From positions 62,001 through 126,000 of the forward strand of contig CAUTQY010000003.1 in NCBI GenBank assembly GCA_963540815.1: a DNA stretch of 64,000 bases. Direction: 5' to 3'. Both the position numbers and the translations under genes were made by a program. This document shows positions 34,227 to 43,151 of the stretch, in pieces. How positions within the stretch are numbered: position 1 is the first letter of the stretch; every line of letters begins with the position of its first letter. The stretch is from Scybalousia_A sp963540815 (GTDB lineage Bacteria; Bacteroidota; Bacteroidia; Bacteroidales; P3). Below the pieces are notes generated by a model. It was not told the DNA's origin. It made no database searches and was given only the letters and a program-made list of their open reading frames with translations.

Positions 34227-34255
34227 TTTGAAAAACAAAAAACATATTAACTTTG
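34227..34255 (+). promoter_or_regulatory. Promoter of the nitroreductase gene
   Basis: TTTG (34227-34230) and TAACTTTG (34248-34255), 17-base spacer, 16 bases before the ATG. Confidence 0.6.
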
Positions 34256-34271
34256 CGAAAAAAGAAATAAT

Positions 34272-34772
34272 ATGATAGACACAATATTTAAAAGAAGTTC
34301 TGTAAGGAGATACTCCGATAAAGAAATAAACAAGGAGGATTTGGATACAGTAATAAAGGCCGGTTTTGCCGCACCTACTTCACACAATTCACGTCCGTGG
34401 CATTTTATAATTTTGGACGATAAGGAGCTGATGAAAAATATAGGGCAGAATATGGAATACGCACATATGATAGAGTTTGCCGACAAAGCAATAATTGTGT
34501 GTGGGGATACGAACGTTGCCCCGGAGTGTTGGATGTTGGATTGTTCGGCTGCAAGTGAAAACATACTTTTGGCGGCGGAAAGTCTTGGTATAGGTGCGTG
34601 TTGGACGGCAGTATTCCCTTATAAACACAGGGAGGAAGTCGTAAAGCGTTTCATACCCTCTTTGCCGGAAAACATAAAAGCACTGTGCATAATACCGCTT
34701 GGCTATCCGACAAAACAAGCAAATATAAAAGACAAGTACGATAATACAAGAATACACCATAATAGGTTTTAA
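34272..34772 (+). CDS. Nitroreductase family flavoprotein
   Basis: A 166-residue FMN-dependent oxidoreductase of the short nitroreductase class. The N-terminal IFKRSSVRRYSDKEIN binds FMN phosphate; AAPTSHNSRPWHFIIL and AAENILLAAESLGIGACW are the other family motifs, and IIPLGYPTKQ is near the end. The substrate could be a quinone, nitro compound or flavin; nothing in context decides. Monocistronic, converging on dapD with a shared terminator. Confidence 0.92.
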   Translation: MIDTIFKRSSVRRYSDKEINKEDLDTVIKAGFAAPTSHNSRPWHFIILDDKELMKNIGQNMEYAHMIEFADKAIIVCGDTNVAPECWMLDCSAASENILLAAESLGIGACWTAVFPYKHREEVVKRFIPSLPENIKALCIIPLGYPTKQANIKDKYDNTRIHHNRF

Positions 34773-34795
34773 AAAATCTTTTCAAAAAATAACCC

Positions 34796-34823
34796 TACCG
34801 AACTTTTTTAATAATGTTCGGTA
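34796..34823. terminator. Bidirectional terminator between the nitroreductase gene and dapD
   Basis: TACCGAAC (34796-34803) and GTTCGGTA (34816-34823) form a perfect 8-bp stem between two convergent genes. T-rich tracts flank it on both strands. Confidence 0.7.
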
Positions 34824-34849
34824 TGGTATTTTATTGTTTAAATTCTATT

Positions 34850-35653
34850 CTAATCCAATTGTCTAAGGGCTTGATTGAGTGAAGTTTTTTTGTCTGTGCT
34901 TTCTTTTCTTTTTCCTATAATCAAGGCACAATTTACATTATACTCGCCGGCAGGAAATTTCTTTGTAATACTACCGGGAATTACAACGGAATTCGGAGGA
35001 ACTAACCCTCTATATTCTTTTTTCTCCGTAGAGCTAACGTCTATTATTCTTGTCGAAGCCGTAACTGTAGTACCGGCTCCCAAGACAGCACCCTCGCAAA
35101 TTCTTGCTCCTTCCACAACTATACATCTCGAACCTATAAAACAATCATCTTCTATTATAACGGGTTTTGCTCCTATGGGCTCCAAAACACCTCCTATGCC
35201 CACACCTCCTGCCAAATGCACATTCTTACCTATTTGTGCGCAAGAACCCACAGTTGCCCACGTATCTATCATAGTGCCACTATCCACGTATGCTCCTATA
35301 TTTACATAAGAAGGCATAAGAATAACACCTTGTGCGATAAAGGCACCGTATCTTGCCACGGCAGAAGGCACAGCCCTTACCCCCCATTCCAAATAGTCTT
35401 TTTTCGTTGGTATTTTATCTGCAAATTCCAAATCTCCGGCAACAATCTTTTTTGTCTTGCTTATGGGAAAATAAAGCACAATGGCTTTTTGTATCCACTG
35501 ATTAACCTGCCAATCATTATCTCGTTTTTCACAAACTCTTATTTCTCCGCGATTTAGTAAGGCTATGGTATCGTTTATTGCATTTTGAGTTTGTCTGTCC
35601 TTTAATAACTCTCTGTTTTCCCAAGCTTGCAAAATAATTTCTTTGTCTGTCAT
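34850..35653 (-). CDS. dapD: 2,3,4,5-tetrahydropyridine-2,6-dicarboxylate N-succinyltransferase
   Basis: A 267-residue enzyme of the succinylase branch of lysine and diaminopimelate synthesis. The middle is a left-handed beta helix of hexapeptide repeats (AFIAQGVILMPSYVNIGAYV, IDTWATVGSCAQIGKNVHL, CFIGSRCIVVEGARICEGA). I start at the ATG at 35653 (MTDKEIILQAW), which matches the normal DapD N-terminus and lies 17 bases past the -7 box; the 39 extra in-frame residues upstream would overlap that promoter. Confidence 0.95.
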   Translation of the reverse strand: MTDKEIILQAWENRELLKDRQTQNAINDTIALLNRGEIRVCEKRDNDWQVNQWIQKAIVLYFPISKTKKIVAGDLEFADKIPTKKDYLEWGVRAVPSAVARYGAFIAQGVILMPSYVNIGAYVDSGTMIDTWATVGSCAQIGKNVHLAGGVGIGGVLEPIGAKPVIIEDDCFIGSRCIVVEGARICEGAVLGAGTTVTASTRIIDVSSTEKKEYRGLVPPNSVVIPGSITKKFPAGEYNVNCALIIGKRKESTDKKTSLNQALRQLD

Positions 35654-35670
35654 AAGGCTTCTATTTTTTG

Positions 35671-35678
35671 CAAAGATA
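35671..35678 (-). promoter_or_regulatory. -7 box for dapD
   Basis: Minus strand TATCTTTG, 17 bases before the ATG at 35653; it decides the start. Confidence 0.6.
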
Positions 35679-35821
35679 ATAAAAAACACTCTTTTTTTTG
35701 AGTTAATTGACTTTTTGTCAGTTATGGTAATAAGAAAATAGACTTTTTGACATTGAAAGGCTATTTGCACGTTTTTTGACCTTTGCGTTTTTTATAAATA
35801 ACAAGCAAAAAATATGGTACT

Positions 35822-37981
35822 ATGGAAAATATGAATAATAACACGGCAAACAATAAATATCCGAATTTGGAACGTTTTGCCATTAATCTTATAGATAAGG
35901 CTAAAAATAATAAATTGGACCCTGTTATAGGTAGGGACGAAGAAATACGAAGGGTTTTGCAAATTCTTTCGCGTAGAACAAAAAATAATCCTGTTCTTGT
36001 AGGAGAACCCGGTGTAGGTAAAACCGCAATAGCCGAGGGTTTGGCACAAAGAATATATCACAATGACGTGCCCGAGAATCTTAAAAACAAAAAAATATAC
36101 TCCTTGGATATGGGCGCTTTGGTTGCAGGTGCCAAATACAAGGGAGAATTTGAGGAAAGATTGAAGGGTGTGGTAAATGATGTTATAAAATCTAATGGGG
36201 ATGTAATACTCTTTATAGACGAAATACATACCCTTGTCGGAGCAGGAGGAGGAGAAGGAGCAATGGATGCGGCAAATATTCTAAAACCTGCCCTCGCACG
36301 CGGAGATTTGAGAGCCATAGGGGCAACTACTTTGGACGAGTATCAAAAATACTTTGAGAAAGACAAAGCTTTGGAAAGAAGATTTCAAATGGTTATGATA
36401 GACGAGCCCTCCGTAGAGGATACTATTTCCATACTTAGAGGTTTGAAAGAAAAATATGAAATACATCATCATGTAAGAATAAAGGATTCTGCCATTGTTG
36501 CCGCTGCCGAAATGTCCAACAGATACATAACCAACAGATTCTTGCCCGATAAAGCCATAGACTTGATAGACGAGGCTGCGGCAAAACTTAGAATGGAAAT
36601 AGATTCTTCCCCGGAGGAGTTGGATGAGACGGACAGAAAACTTCGCCAGTTGGAAATAGAACGTGTGGCTATCAAAAAAGAAAAAGACGAACAAAAAGTC
36701 GCACAGCTAAGCAAGGAAATAGAGAATTTGAAAAAAGAAAAAGAAACCTTATCTACACAGTGGAAAAACGAGAAAGTACTTGTGGACGCTATTTCGGAAG
36801 AGGTAAAAAAAATAGAATCCTATAAAATTACGGCGGAAAGGGCGGAAAGAGACGGAGATTATGCCAAAGTCGCAGAGTTAAGGTATTCAAAAATTCCCAT
36901 TGCCGAAAAAGATTTGAAAGATTATCAGGACAAATTGAAAAATCTTCAGAATGGAAACGCAATGATAACCGAAGAGGTGGACGAAAATCATATAGCAGAG
37001 GTTGTTTCGCGATGGACAGGCATTCCCGTAACGCGTATGATGACCTCGGAAAAGGAAAAATTACTACGGCTTGAAGATGAATTAAAAAAACGAGTTGTAG
37101 GACAAGACGAAGCTATAGAGGCTATTTCCAACGCAATAAGACGTTCACGTTCCGGGCTAAACGACCCTAAAAAGCCTATAGGTTCTTTTGCGTTCTTGGG
37201 TTCTACCGGTGTGGGTAAGACGGAATTGGCAAGGGCTTTGGCAGAATTGTTGTTTGATGACGAAAATCTAATGATACGAATAGATATGTCTGAATACCAG
37301 GAGAGATATTCCGTATCTCGTTTGATAGGAGCGCCTCCGGGATATGTAGGATACGAAGAGGGCGGACAATTAACCGAAGCGGTAAGAAGAAAACCCTATT
37401 CCATAGTTCTTTTGGACGAAATAGAAAAAGCCCATCCCGATGTATTCAATATATTGTTGCAAGTTTTGGAAGACGGCAGACTTACGGACGGTAAGGGTAG
37501 AGTAGTGGATTTCAAAAATACCATAATAATAATGACCTCTAACCTTGGCAGTGAGTATTTGCAAGAGGCTATTGGCAAGGGTAAGAAAGATTTTGACTCC
37601 TATTGGTCGGAAGCCGAAAAACAAGTTAGAGAATTGTTAAAAAAGAGTATAAGACCCGAATTTCTAAACCGTATAGATGAGATAGTTGTTTTCCGTCCTT
37701 TGTTTGCTGAACAAGTAAGAGAGATAGTTAAATTGCAAATGCAAAGATTACTTGACACTCTTAAAGAGAAGAAAATAAATTTGGAATATACCGCTGAGGC
37801 TTTGGACTATTTGGCTAACGAGGGTTATGACCCGCTTTTGGGAGCAAGACCGGTAAAAAGAGCAATTCAAAAACTTGTAACAAACAAATTGAGTATGCTT
37901 TTGATAGACGGCAGACTTACGGAAAACACTACCATTGTAATGGACTGTGCGGACAATCAATTAATATTCAAATTAAAATAA
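35822..37981 (+). CDS. clpB: ClpB-type disaggregase lacking the N-terminal domain
   Basis: A 719-residue Hsp100 AAA+ protein that works with DnaK to pull apart aggregates. AAA-1: GEPGVGKT (61-68), LFIDEIHTLVGAGGGEGAMD. Middle coiled-coil domain present and of full length (about 255-380, EELDETDRKLRQLEIER, AELRYSKIPIAEKDL), which marks ClpB and not ClpA or ClpC. AAA-2: GSTGVGKTELARALAE, GAPPGYVGYEEGGQLTEAVR, VLLDEIEKAHPDVFN. The usual about 140-residue Clp-N substrate domain is absent: the protein begins some 12 residues before YPNLERFAINL. Only 168 bases separate it from dapD, with no remnant of the domain. grpE-dnaJ follow downstream. Confidence 0.93.
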   Translation: MENMNNNTANNKYPNLERFAINLIDKAKNNKLDPVIGRDEEIRRVLQILSRRTKNNPVLVGEPGVGKTAIAEGLAQRIYHNDVPENLKNKKIYSLDMGALVAGAKYKGEFEERLKGVVNDVIKSNGDVILFIDEIHTLVGAGGGEGAMDAANILKPALARGDLRAIGATTLDEYQKYFEKDKALERRFQMVMIDEPSVEDTISILRGLKEKYEIHHHVRIKDSAIVAAAEMSNRYITNRFLPDKAIDLIDEAAAKLRMEIDSSPEELDETDRKLRQLEIERVAIKKEKDEQKVAQLSKEIENLKKEKETLSTQWKNEKVLVDAISEEVKKIESYKITAERAERDGDYAKVAELRYSKIPIAEKDLKDYQDKLKNLQNGNAMITEEVDENHIAEVVSRWTGIPVTRMMTSEKEKLLRLEDELKKRVVGQDEAIEAISNAIRRSRSGLNDPKKPIGSFAFLGSTGVGKTELARALAELLFDDENLMIRIDMSEYQERYSVSRLIGAPPGYVGYEEGGQLTEAVRRKPYSIVLLDEIEKAHPDVFNILLQVLEDGRLTDGKGRVVDFKNTIIIMTSNLGSEYLQEAIGKGKKDFDSYWSEAEKQVRELLKKSIRPEFLNRIDEIVVFRPLFAEQVREIVKLQMQRLLDTLKEKKINLEYTAEALDYLANEGYDPLLGARPVKRAIQKLVTNKLSMLLIDGRLTENTTIVMDCADNQLIFKLK

Positions 37982-38005
37982 AATTTGTATTACAAATTTA
38001 ATTTA

Positions 38006-38039
38006 ACAAAGAGGAGAGAGTATATTCTCTTCTCTTTGT
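38006..38039 (+). terminator. Terminator of clpB
   Basis: ACAAAGAGGAGAGAG pairs with CTCTTCTCTTTGT in an imperfect stem directly after clpB, followed by a T-rich tract. Confidence 0.65.
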
Positions 38040-38081
38040 GTTTGTTATTTCAAAGATATTCCCAAGTTTGCAAATATTTTG

Positions 38082-38089
38082 TACTTTTG
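38082..38089 (+). promoter_or_regulatory. -7 box for the OstA-like gene
   Basis: TACTTTTG, 19 bases before the ATG. Confidence 0.5.
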
Positions 38090-38107
38090 CCGTATTAAAA
38101 TCAACTT

Positions 38108-39709
38108 ATGAGAGCAAGTGAAGCCCAAGTAGTTTTTTTATTCTTTTTGCTATTAATATTTAATTTTGTCGTCTTGGGGCAAAAACAAATAGATTATAGT
38201 TCCAAAGTCGGTTATATTCGTCCCGAAAATCCGGACGATATGACTCTTGTCGGCAATGTGATATTTGTCCATGATAGTATAACAATGTATTGTGATTCCG
38301 CTATTTATAATCAAAAAGAGAACTATTTTTCCGCTTTTAATAATATAGTTATGGTACAAAATACCACTCGTCTTACGGGGGAAGAGTTGCATTATTACGG
38401 AAATGAAAGAATGGGGCATTTGACTGGTAAGGAAGTTATTTTGGAGGATAAACAAGTTACTATGCAAACCGATTATTTGCTTTTGGATAGAAACGATAAT
38501 ACCGTTCGTTATATAACCGGTGCCGATATTTGGGACGAAGAAAATACTTTGAAAAGCAAGGAGGGTATATATTACATAGACGATAATACTTTTGATTTCT
38601 ATTATTCTGTGGTAGTAACCTCACCCGATGCAACAATATATACGGATTCGCTTCATTATAATAGCAAGACGGATGAAGCCGATTTTATGGGACCAACGGA
38701 AATTATTACTGAGGACAGCACAAGGGTTCTACTCTCTAAGGGAACGTACAATACGGAGACACAGGAGGTTTTTTCTACCAATCGTCCTCAAATTTTTGAC
38801 AAAGACCGATTTTTTACGGCAGACACCGTTTATTATCACAAACAAAACAAGGAAGGTTATGCCTATGGTAATCTTTTTATGCAGGATACTACCAATGAAA
38901 TGATAGTTACATGCGATAGTGCCGTTTTAAATACCGTTGATACCTTATCTGTTGCAATTCTTACGGGTAAAGTGCTTTGTAAACAGATAGACAAACAGGA
39001 TACGCTTTATTTTCATTCCGATACTATAAGAATGGAAATGGATACCAACTATAAGGTTTATGACCTTTACGGTTATCCTTATTGCAAATTTTTCAGAGAA
39101 GATTTTCAAGGAGCGAGTCAATGGTGTCACTACAAGGTAGAGGATTCTATTCTAACAATGCTTTATTATCCGATGATTTGGGCAGAAAATTCTCAACTTT
39201 CCGCCGATACGATAATAATGGAGACAAACTCCAAGGGTATTAAAAAAATATATATGTTTCCCAATCCGATGATAGTACAAAACTCAGACACCCTTTCTTC
39301 AGAGTTTTTTAATCAGGTGATAGGTAAACATCTTACCGGTTGGTTCGAAAAAAATAGTATAAAATACGCTGAAATTGTCGGTAATACGGAAATAGTCTAT
39401 TACTTGTGGGAAGAGAAAAAAGCAAAACAAAACGATTCCTCTCACGCTGATAGCAACGACACGCTAAACAAAAATATAACCGATAGAACAAAAAAACTCT
39501 TGGGAGTAAACATAGGTAAGGCACGTCAGTTGAATCTCTATTTTTCAAAAGGCGAAATAAACAAAATGACCGCCTTGGATAACCCTTCTTTTTATATGGA
39601 CGATGAGGAAAAACTTTCTTTGGAAATCAAAAGGTTAAAAGGTTTTGTATGGAAAATAGAAGACAAACCTTTGAAACCTACGGATGTTTTTATAAAAAGA
39701 AAAATATAA
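38108..39709 (+). CDS. OstA/LptA-like exported protein
   Basis: A 533-residue exported protein with a hydrophobic N-terminal segment ending VVLGQ. It is built of repeated short beta strands of the LptA/OstA jelly-roll type, each placing D-S-A-x-Y or D-x-L-x-Y-N motifs: MYCDSAIYNQKENYFSAFNN, YTDSLHYNSKTDEADFMGP, FFTADTVYYHKQNKEGYAYG, VTCDSAVLNTVDTLSVA. In Bacteroidetes such proteins are called OstA-like and are thought to serve lipopolysaccharide transport. A low-complexity polar stretch (KQNDSSHADSNDTLNKN) lies near residue 440. It has its own promoter and stands between clpB and grpE. Confidence 0.83.
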   Translation: MRASEAQVVFLFFLLLIFNFVVLGQKQIDYSSKVGYIRPENPDDMTLVGNVIFVHDSITMYCDSAIYNQKENYFSAFNNIVMVQNTTRLTGEELHYYGNERMGHLTGKEVILEDKQVTMQTDYLLLDRNDNTVRYITGADIWDEENTLKSKEGIYYIDDNTFDFYYSVVVTSPDATIYTDSLHYNSKTDEADFMGPTEIITEDSTRVLLSKGTYNTETQEVFSTNRPQIFDKDRFFTADTVYYHKQNKEGYAYGNLFMQDTTNEMIVTCDSAVLNTVDTLSVAILTGKVLCKQIDKQDTLYFHSDTIRMEMDTNYKVYDLYGYPYCKFFREDFQGASQWCHYKVEDSILTMLYYPMIWAENSQLSADTIIMETNSKGIKKIYMFPNPMIVQNSDTLSSEFFNQVIGKHLTGWFEKNSIKYAEIVGNTEIVYYLWEEKKAKQNDSSHADSNDTLNKNITDRTKKLLGVNIGKARQLNLYFSKGEINKMTALDNPSFYMDDEEKLSLEIKRLKGFVWKIEDKPLKPTDVFIKRKI

Positions 39710-39791
39710 TCATAACTACCTAAACAAGAGAATACACATTTGTTATATGTGACATTTTGTCAGTAAAAATATAAAGGAATAAATTTTGTAT

Positions 39792-40400
39792 ATGATGTTT
39801 AAACTAAAAAAACGCGATAAAATGGAAGAGAAAGAGGTAAAAGAGCAGGAAGAACAGATGCAAAAACAAGAACAAGATACTCAAGAACAAGATACTCAAG
39901 AACAAATCAATGATATTTTAGAGAAGGAAGAACAAGAGGAGGAAAAGGAATTAAATTCTTTGGGAGAGAAGCTTGTGGAGATAAACGATAGGTATTTGAG
40001 ATTGTATTCGGAGTTTGAAAATTATAGAAAACGTACCAATAAAGAGCGTTTGGAAATTATTGAAAATGCCTCCGAAGGTCTTATTAAGGAGATACTTCCC
40101 ATTATAGACGATTTTGAAAGGGCTTTGCAAAATATGGAGAATCAGACGGAGGAAACAATAAAAAATACACAAGAGGGTATGAATCTCATTTACAAAAAAC
40201 TTGTTTCCGCTTTGGAGAAAAAAGGACTTAAGCCTATAAATGCCAAGGGTGAAAAGTTTGACGAAAATCTACACGAAGCCGTTTCTCAAATTCCTGCTCA
40301 AAATCAAGAGGATAAAGGCAAAGTTTTTGAAGAGGTACAAAAGGGTTATTATTTGAATAATAAGGTAATACGATATTCAAAGGTGGTGGTAAGCGTATAA
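39792..40400 (+). CDS. grpE: Nucleotide exchange factor GrpE
   Basis: About 202 residues. The charged N-terminal tail holds a small tandem repeat (QEQDTQEQDTQEQ, a 15-bp DNA repeat), then a long coiled coil and the GrpE core: YLRLYSEFENYRKRTNKERL, LPIIDDFERAL, KKGLKPINAKGEKFDENLHE and a C-terminal strand VIRYSKVVVSV. GrpE releases ADP from DnaK. A likely -7 box ends at 39788, so translation may instead begin at the ATG at 39822 (MEEKEVKEQ). dnaJ follows after 17 bases. Confidence 0.93.
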   Translation: MMFKLKKRDKMEEKEVKEQEEQMQKQEQDTQEQDTQEQINDILEKEEQEEEKELNSLGEKLVEINDRYLRLYSEFENYRKRTNKERLEIIENASEGLIKEILPIIDDFERALQNMENQTEETIKNTQEGMNLIYKKLVSALEKKGLKPINAKGEKFDENLHEAVSQIPAQNQEDKGKVFEEVQKGYYLNNKVIRYSKVVVSV

Positions 40401-40417
40401 TTATTTAGGAGGTTGTT

Positions 40418-41593
40418 ATGGCAAAAAGAGATTATTATGAGGTTTTGGGGGTAAATAAGACTGCAAACGAAGAAGAGATAAAGAAAGCCTATAGAAAACT
40501 TGCATTGAAATACCATCCGGATAGAAATCCCGGAGATAAGGACGCCGAGGAAAAATTCAAAGAAGCCGCAGAAGCTTATAGTGTACTTTCAGACAAGGAT
40601 AAGAGGGCAAGATACGACCAATTCGGAGAAGCCGGCTTGGGTGACGGTGCAGGTTTCGGCGCGGGAGGAATAAACATGGATGATATTTTCTCTATGTTTG
40701 GCGATGTTTTCAGAGATAGTGGTTTCGGAGGTTTTAGTGGCTTTGGAGGTTTCGGCGGTTTCGGAGATAGACAAAGAACGGGGGCAAACAGAAGAACAAA
40801 CAGAGGCTCTTCCCTTAGGGTAAAAATGAAACTTACTTTGGAGGAAATAGATAAAGGAGTCAAAAAGAAAATCAAAGTAAACAAATACATTCCGTGTGAG
40901 GATTGCGAAGGTTCGGGCGCCAAACCCGGCAGCAAAATGGAAAACTGCTCGCGTTGTCATGGTACGGGAATTATTACCCAAATTCGTAATACTATGCTTG
41001 GGCAAATTCAGACGCAGAGTGTTTGTCCGGACTGCGGAGGAGAGGGAAGGGTAATAAAAGACAAATGCCCTCATTGTCACGGAGAAGGGATAGTAAGAGG
41101 CGAAGAGGTAATAGAGGTAAATATTCCTGCGGGGGTAAGTGACGGAATGCAAATATCTTTCTCCGGCAAAGGTAACGCCGGTATGAGAAGAGGAATAGCC
41201 GGCGATTTGATAGTATCAATAGAAGAGTTGCCTCACGAAAGTTTTGAAAGAGACGGTAATAATCTCTGTTTGCAAACCTACATTACCTTTTCCCAAGCTG
41301 TTTTGGGTACGAGTGTGGAAGTACCTACTCTTAACGGAAAGGTAAAATTTAAGATAGAGCAAGGCATGCAGAGTGGCAAGATTTACAGACTTAGAGGTAA
41401 GGGTTTGCCGGAGGTTAACAACCCTTATTCAAGGGGTGATTTGTTGGTAAGAGTTGATGTTTGGGTACCGAAAGTCACAGATAAGGAACAAAAAGCCTTG
41501 TTGGAAAAATTGGAAGCAATAGATAGTTTTAAACCAAATCCGTCCAAGAAGGAAAAAAGTTTTTTTGATAAAATGAAGGATATGTTTTCCTAA
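40418..41593 (+). CDS. dnaJ: Chaperone DnaJ
   Basis: A 391-residue type I J protein. J domain with RKLALKYHPDRNPGD (HPD loop), a G/F-rich linker (GGFSGFGGFGGFG), four zinc-finger repeats (CEDCEGSG, CSRCHGTG, CPDCGGEG, CPHCHGEG) and two C-terminal substrate-binding beta domains. A clear AGGAGG Shine-Dalgarno precedes the ATG, uncommon in this genome. It stimulates DnaK ATPase; dnaK is not in the window. Confidence 0.97.
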   Translation: MAKRDYYEVLGVNKTANEEEIKKAYRKLALKYHPDRNPGDKDAEEKFKEAAEAYSVLSDKDKRARYDQFGEAGLGDGAGFGAGGINMDDIFSMFGDVFRDSGFGGFSGFGGFGGFGDRQRTGANRRTNRGSSLRVKMKLTLEEIDKGVKKKIKVNKYIPCEDCEGSGAKPGSKMENCSRCHGTGIITQIRNTMLGQIQTQSVCPDCGGEGRVIKDKCPHCHGEGIVRGEEVIEVNIPAGVSDGMQISFSGKGNAGMRRGIAGDLIVSIEELPHESFERDGNNLCLQTYITFSQAVLGTSVEVPTLNGKVKFKIEQGMQSGKIYRLRGKGLPEVNNPYSRGDLLVRVDVWVPKVTDKEQKALLEKLEAIDSFKPNPSKKEKSFFDKMKDMFS

Positions 41594-41630
41594 TTTTTTG
41601 TAAAAATAAACGTATAAAGGTTTAATTTTA

Positions 41631-41674
41631 CGGGAAGTATGACGCAAAAGTTTGCGTCATACTTCCCGTTTTTT
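41631..41674 (+). terminator. Terminator of grpE-dnaJ
   Basis: A perfect stem of about 17 bp, CGGGAAGTATGACGCAAA with its complement ending TTCCCG, then TTTTTT. Confidence 0.95.
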
Positions 41675-41708
41675 ATTTCTTATTGACACACAAAAAATAA
41701 GAAGTTTT

Positions 41709-41738
41709 TTGATGTTTGAATAATAACTTATAATTTTG
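41709..41738 (+). promoter_or_regulatory. Promoter of the FISUMP gene
   Basis: TTTG-type -33 element at about 41708-41711 and TAATTTTG (41731-41738), 19-base spacer. Confidence 0.55.
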
Positions 41739-41763
41739 CATACCTATACAAATATAAAATAAT

Positions 41764-42507
41764 ATGTCTAAAATAATGATCATGTATAAAATACTTTCCG
41801 TCCTTATAATTTTTTTTGTGCAAAACGCCTTTTCCCAAAACTATGATGCGGGTTTTTCCAAACCTATAGTTACCGAAGAGGGTAAATTTGTTTATTATGA
41901 AACGGAGCAATTGCAGACAACACAAGGAGTTATCATTTTTTTGGATAGAAACCTTGGTGCCTTAAGCAATGATGTCTCCTCCTTAGACTCTTGGGGAGAT
42001 TTATATCAGTGGGGTAGGGCAACGGACGGACACGAAAAACGTTTGTCTGATACAATAATGGTCTTATCTCCCAACTTTGTTACTACCACAAAGAGATTTA
42101 TTATAGACTATAAGCATGCCAATGATTGGACACTCTCTGTCAAGGATGATTTATGGAATGGAAATGAAAAAATAAACAACCCTTGTCCTTGCGGTTATAG
42201 ATTGCCAACAGAGAAAGAGTGGAGGGCTGTTTTGGAGCTGGGAGCAGAAATAAAATCAACTAATGAAGGTGGTTATTATCTTAGTATAGCAGACGGAAAA
42301 CTTAAACTTCCTTGCGCAGGTTTGAGAAATGCTTATTCGGGCGATATACAATATCAAGGAATGCGAGGTTATTATTGGGGAGAGGATGCCAAAGCACATA
42401 GTCTTTCTTCTTGTATGGATTTCAATAAAACGGAAATAACAACCAATGTAACCATATACGGATACCGAGCCTTTGGTCGTAGCGTTAGATGTATCAAAGA
42501 CAAATAA
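41764..42507 (+). CDS. Exported FISUMP-domain protein
   Basis: A 247-residue exported protein. The signal peptide ends AFSQ (Gln at +1); an ATG at 41779 or 41785 may be the true start. The body matches the FISUMP (Fibrobacter succinogenes major paralogous) domain, a C-type-lectin-like fold: FLDRNLGAL, DLYQWGRATDGHEK, NPCPCGYRLPTEKEWRAVL, LKLPCAGLRNAYSGDIQYQG and YGYRAFGRSVRCI. Function of this domain in Bacteroidetes is unknown; surface adhesion is a guess. It stands alone before a repeat region. Confidence 0.8.
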   Translation: MSKIMIMYKILSVLIIFFVQNAFSQNYDAGFSKPIVTEEGKFVYYETEQLQTTQGVIIFLDRNLGALSNDVSSLDSWGDLYQWGRATDGHEKRLSDTIMVLSPNFVTTTKRFIIDYKHANDWTLSVKDDLWNGNEKINNPCPCGYRLPTEKEWRAVLELGAEIKSTNEGGYYLSIADGKLKLPCAGLRNAYSGDIQYQGMRGYYWGEDAKAHSLSSCMDFNKTEITTNVTIYGYRAFGRSVRCIKDK

Positions 42508-42589
42508 TAGTTTGTTCTATTTTTTACGTTATTCTAACATAATTTTCATAAATATTTAACTCCGTTATAAATAGCACTCTGGCAATTAA

Positions 42590-42630
42590 CCCCGTTCGTC
42601 ATTGCGAGCGAAAAGCAAAGCAATCCATTC
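42590..42630 (+). repeat. REP-like repeat
   Basis: CGTCATTGCGAGCGAAAAGC to AAGCAATCC (42598-42627), the cleanest plus-strand copy of the family in the window. Confidence 0.75.
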
Positions 42631-42640
42631 TTTATAGAAA

Positions 42641-42815
42641 AATTGCCAAAGGGCTTGTGGATTCTGCCAAAGGCCGTTTCAATGATGAAAAAACATAGTT
42701 TTTCCGGCAAAAAAACATAGTTTTTTGACTCAAAAAACTATGTTTTTTTGATAACGAATCGCCGTTTGGCAGAATCCAAACAAAGAAAGGCAATTTTTTT
42801 ACACGGTATGGCAAT
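42641..42815 (-). repeat. Palindromic intergenic element, copy C (reverse orientation)
   Basis: Reverse complement of the shell seen at 6583 and 31955. Read on the minus strand it runs ATTGCCATACC through TTTGGCAATTTTT. Core words on the plus strand are CATAG (42694-42698), CATAG (42716-42720) and CTATG (42738-42742), so on the minus strand the order is CATAG, CTATG, CTATG, the same as copy B. It lacks a few bases of the TTATAAGAA stretch and differs from B at scattered positions, so it is not a recent duplicate. Confidence 0.85.
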
Positions 42816-42852
42816 ATATAAGGTGGTATGGACTGACACGTTTTTTACAAAG

Positions 42853-42907
42853 TCTCGCAATGACACATTATTTTATGGATTGCTTTGCCTTTCGCTCGCA
42901 ATGACGG
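42853..42907. repeat. REP-like repeat pair
   Basis: TCTCGCAATGACACATTATT and GGATTGCTTTGCCTTTCGCT to CGCAATGACGG (42875-42904). The remaining sequence to 43151 shows no gene or structure that I can support. Confidence 0.7.
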
Positions 42908-43151
42908 TAATGTATAATACTTGCTACATAGACTGACTACTAAGTATAAATTTGTGATATTTATGTGTCAAAATAGAATAACTTTCTTGCGAAAATCCAT
43001 ATTCCGATTTATGTGATAAAACGAGAGGTTATAAGTAAAAAAAATACTAAACTTTAAGGATTACAAGATTAAGGTTTATGGGAAATAGTTATGCTTGAAA
43101 CAAAAAAAACTCACCCTCCCAGGCAAGTTAAATTTATTAACCAAAAACATA

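Noticed and set aside
43020..43150. Possible small RNA or gene between the repeat cluster and tRNA-Met
   Set aside because: A/T-rich sequence with no open frame, no promoter box and no stable hairpin other than the tRNA terminator.
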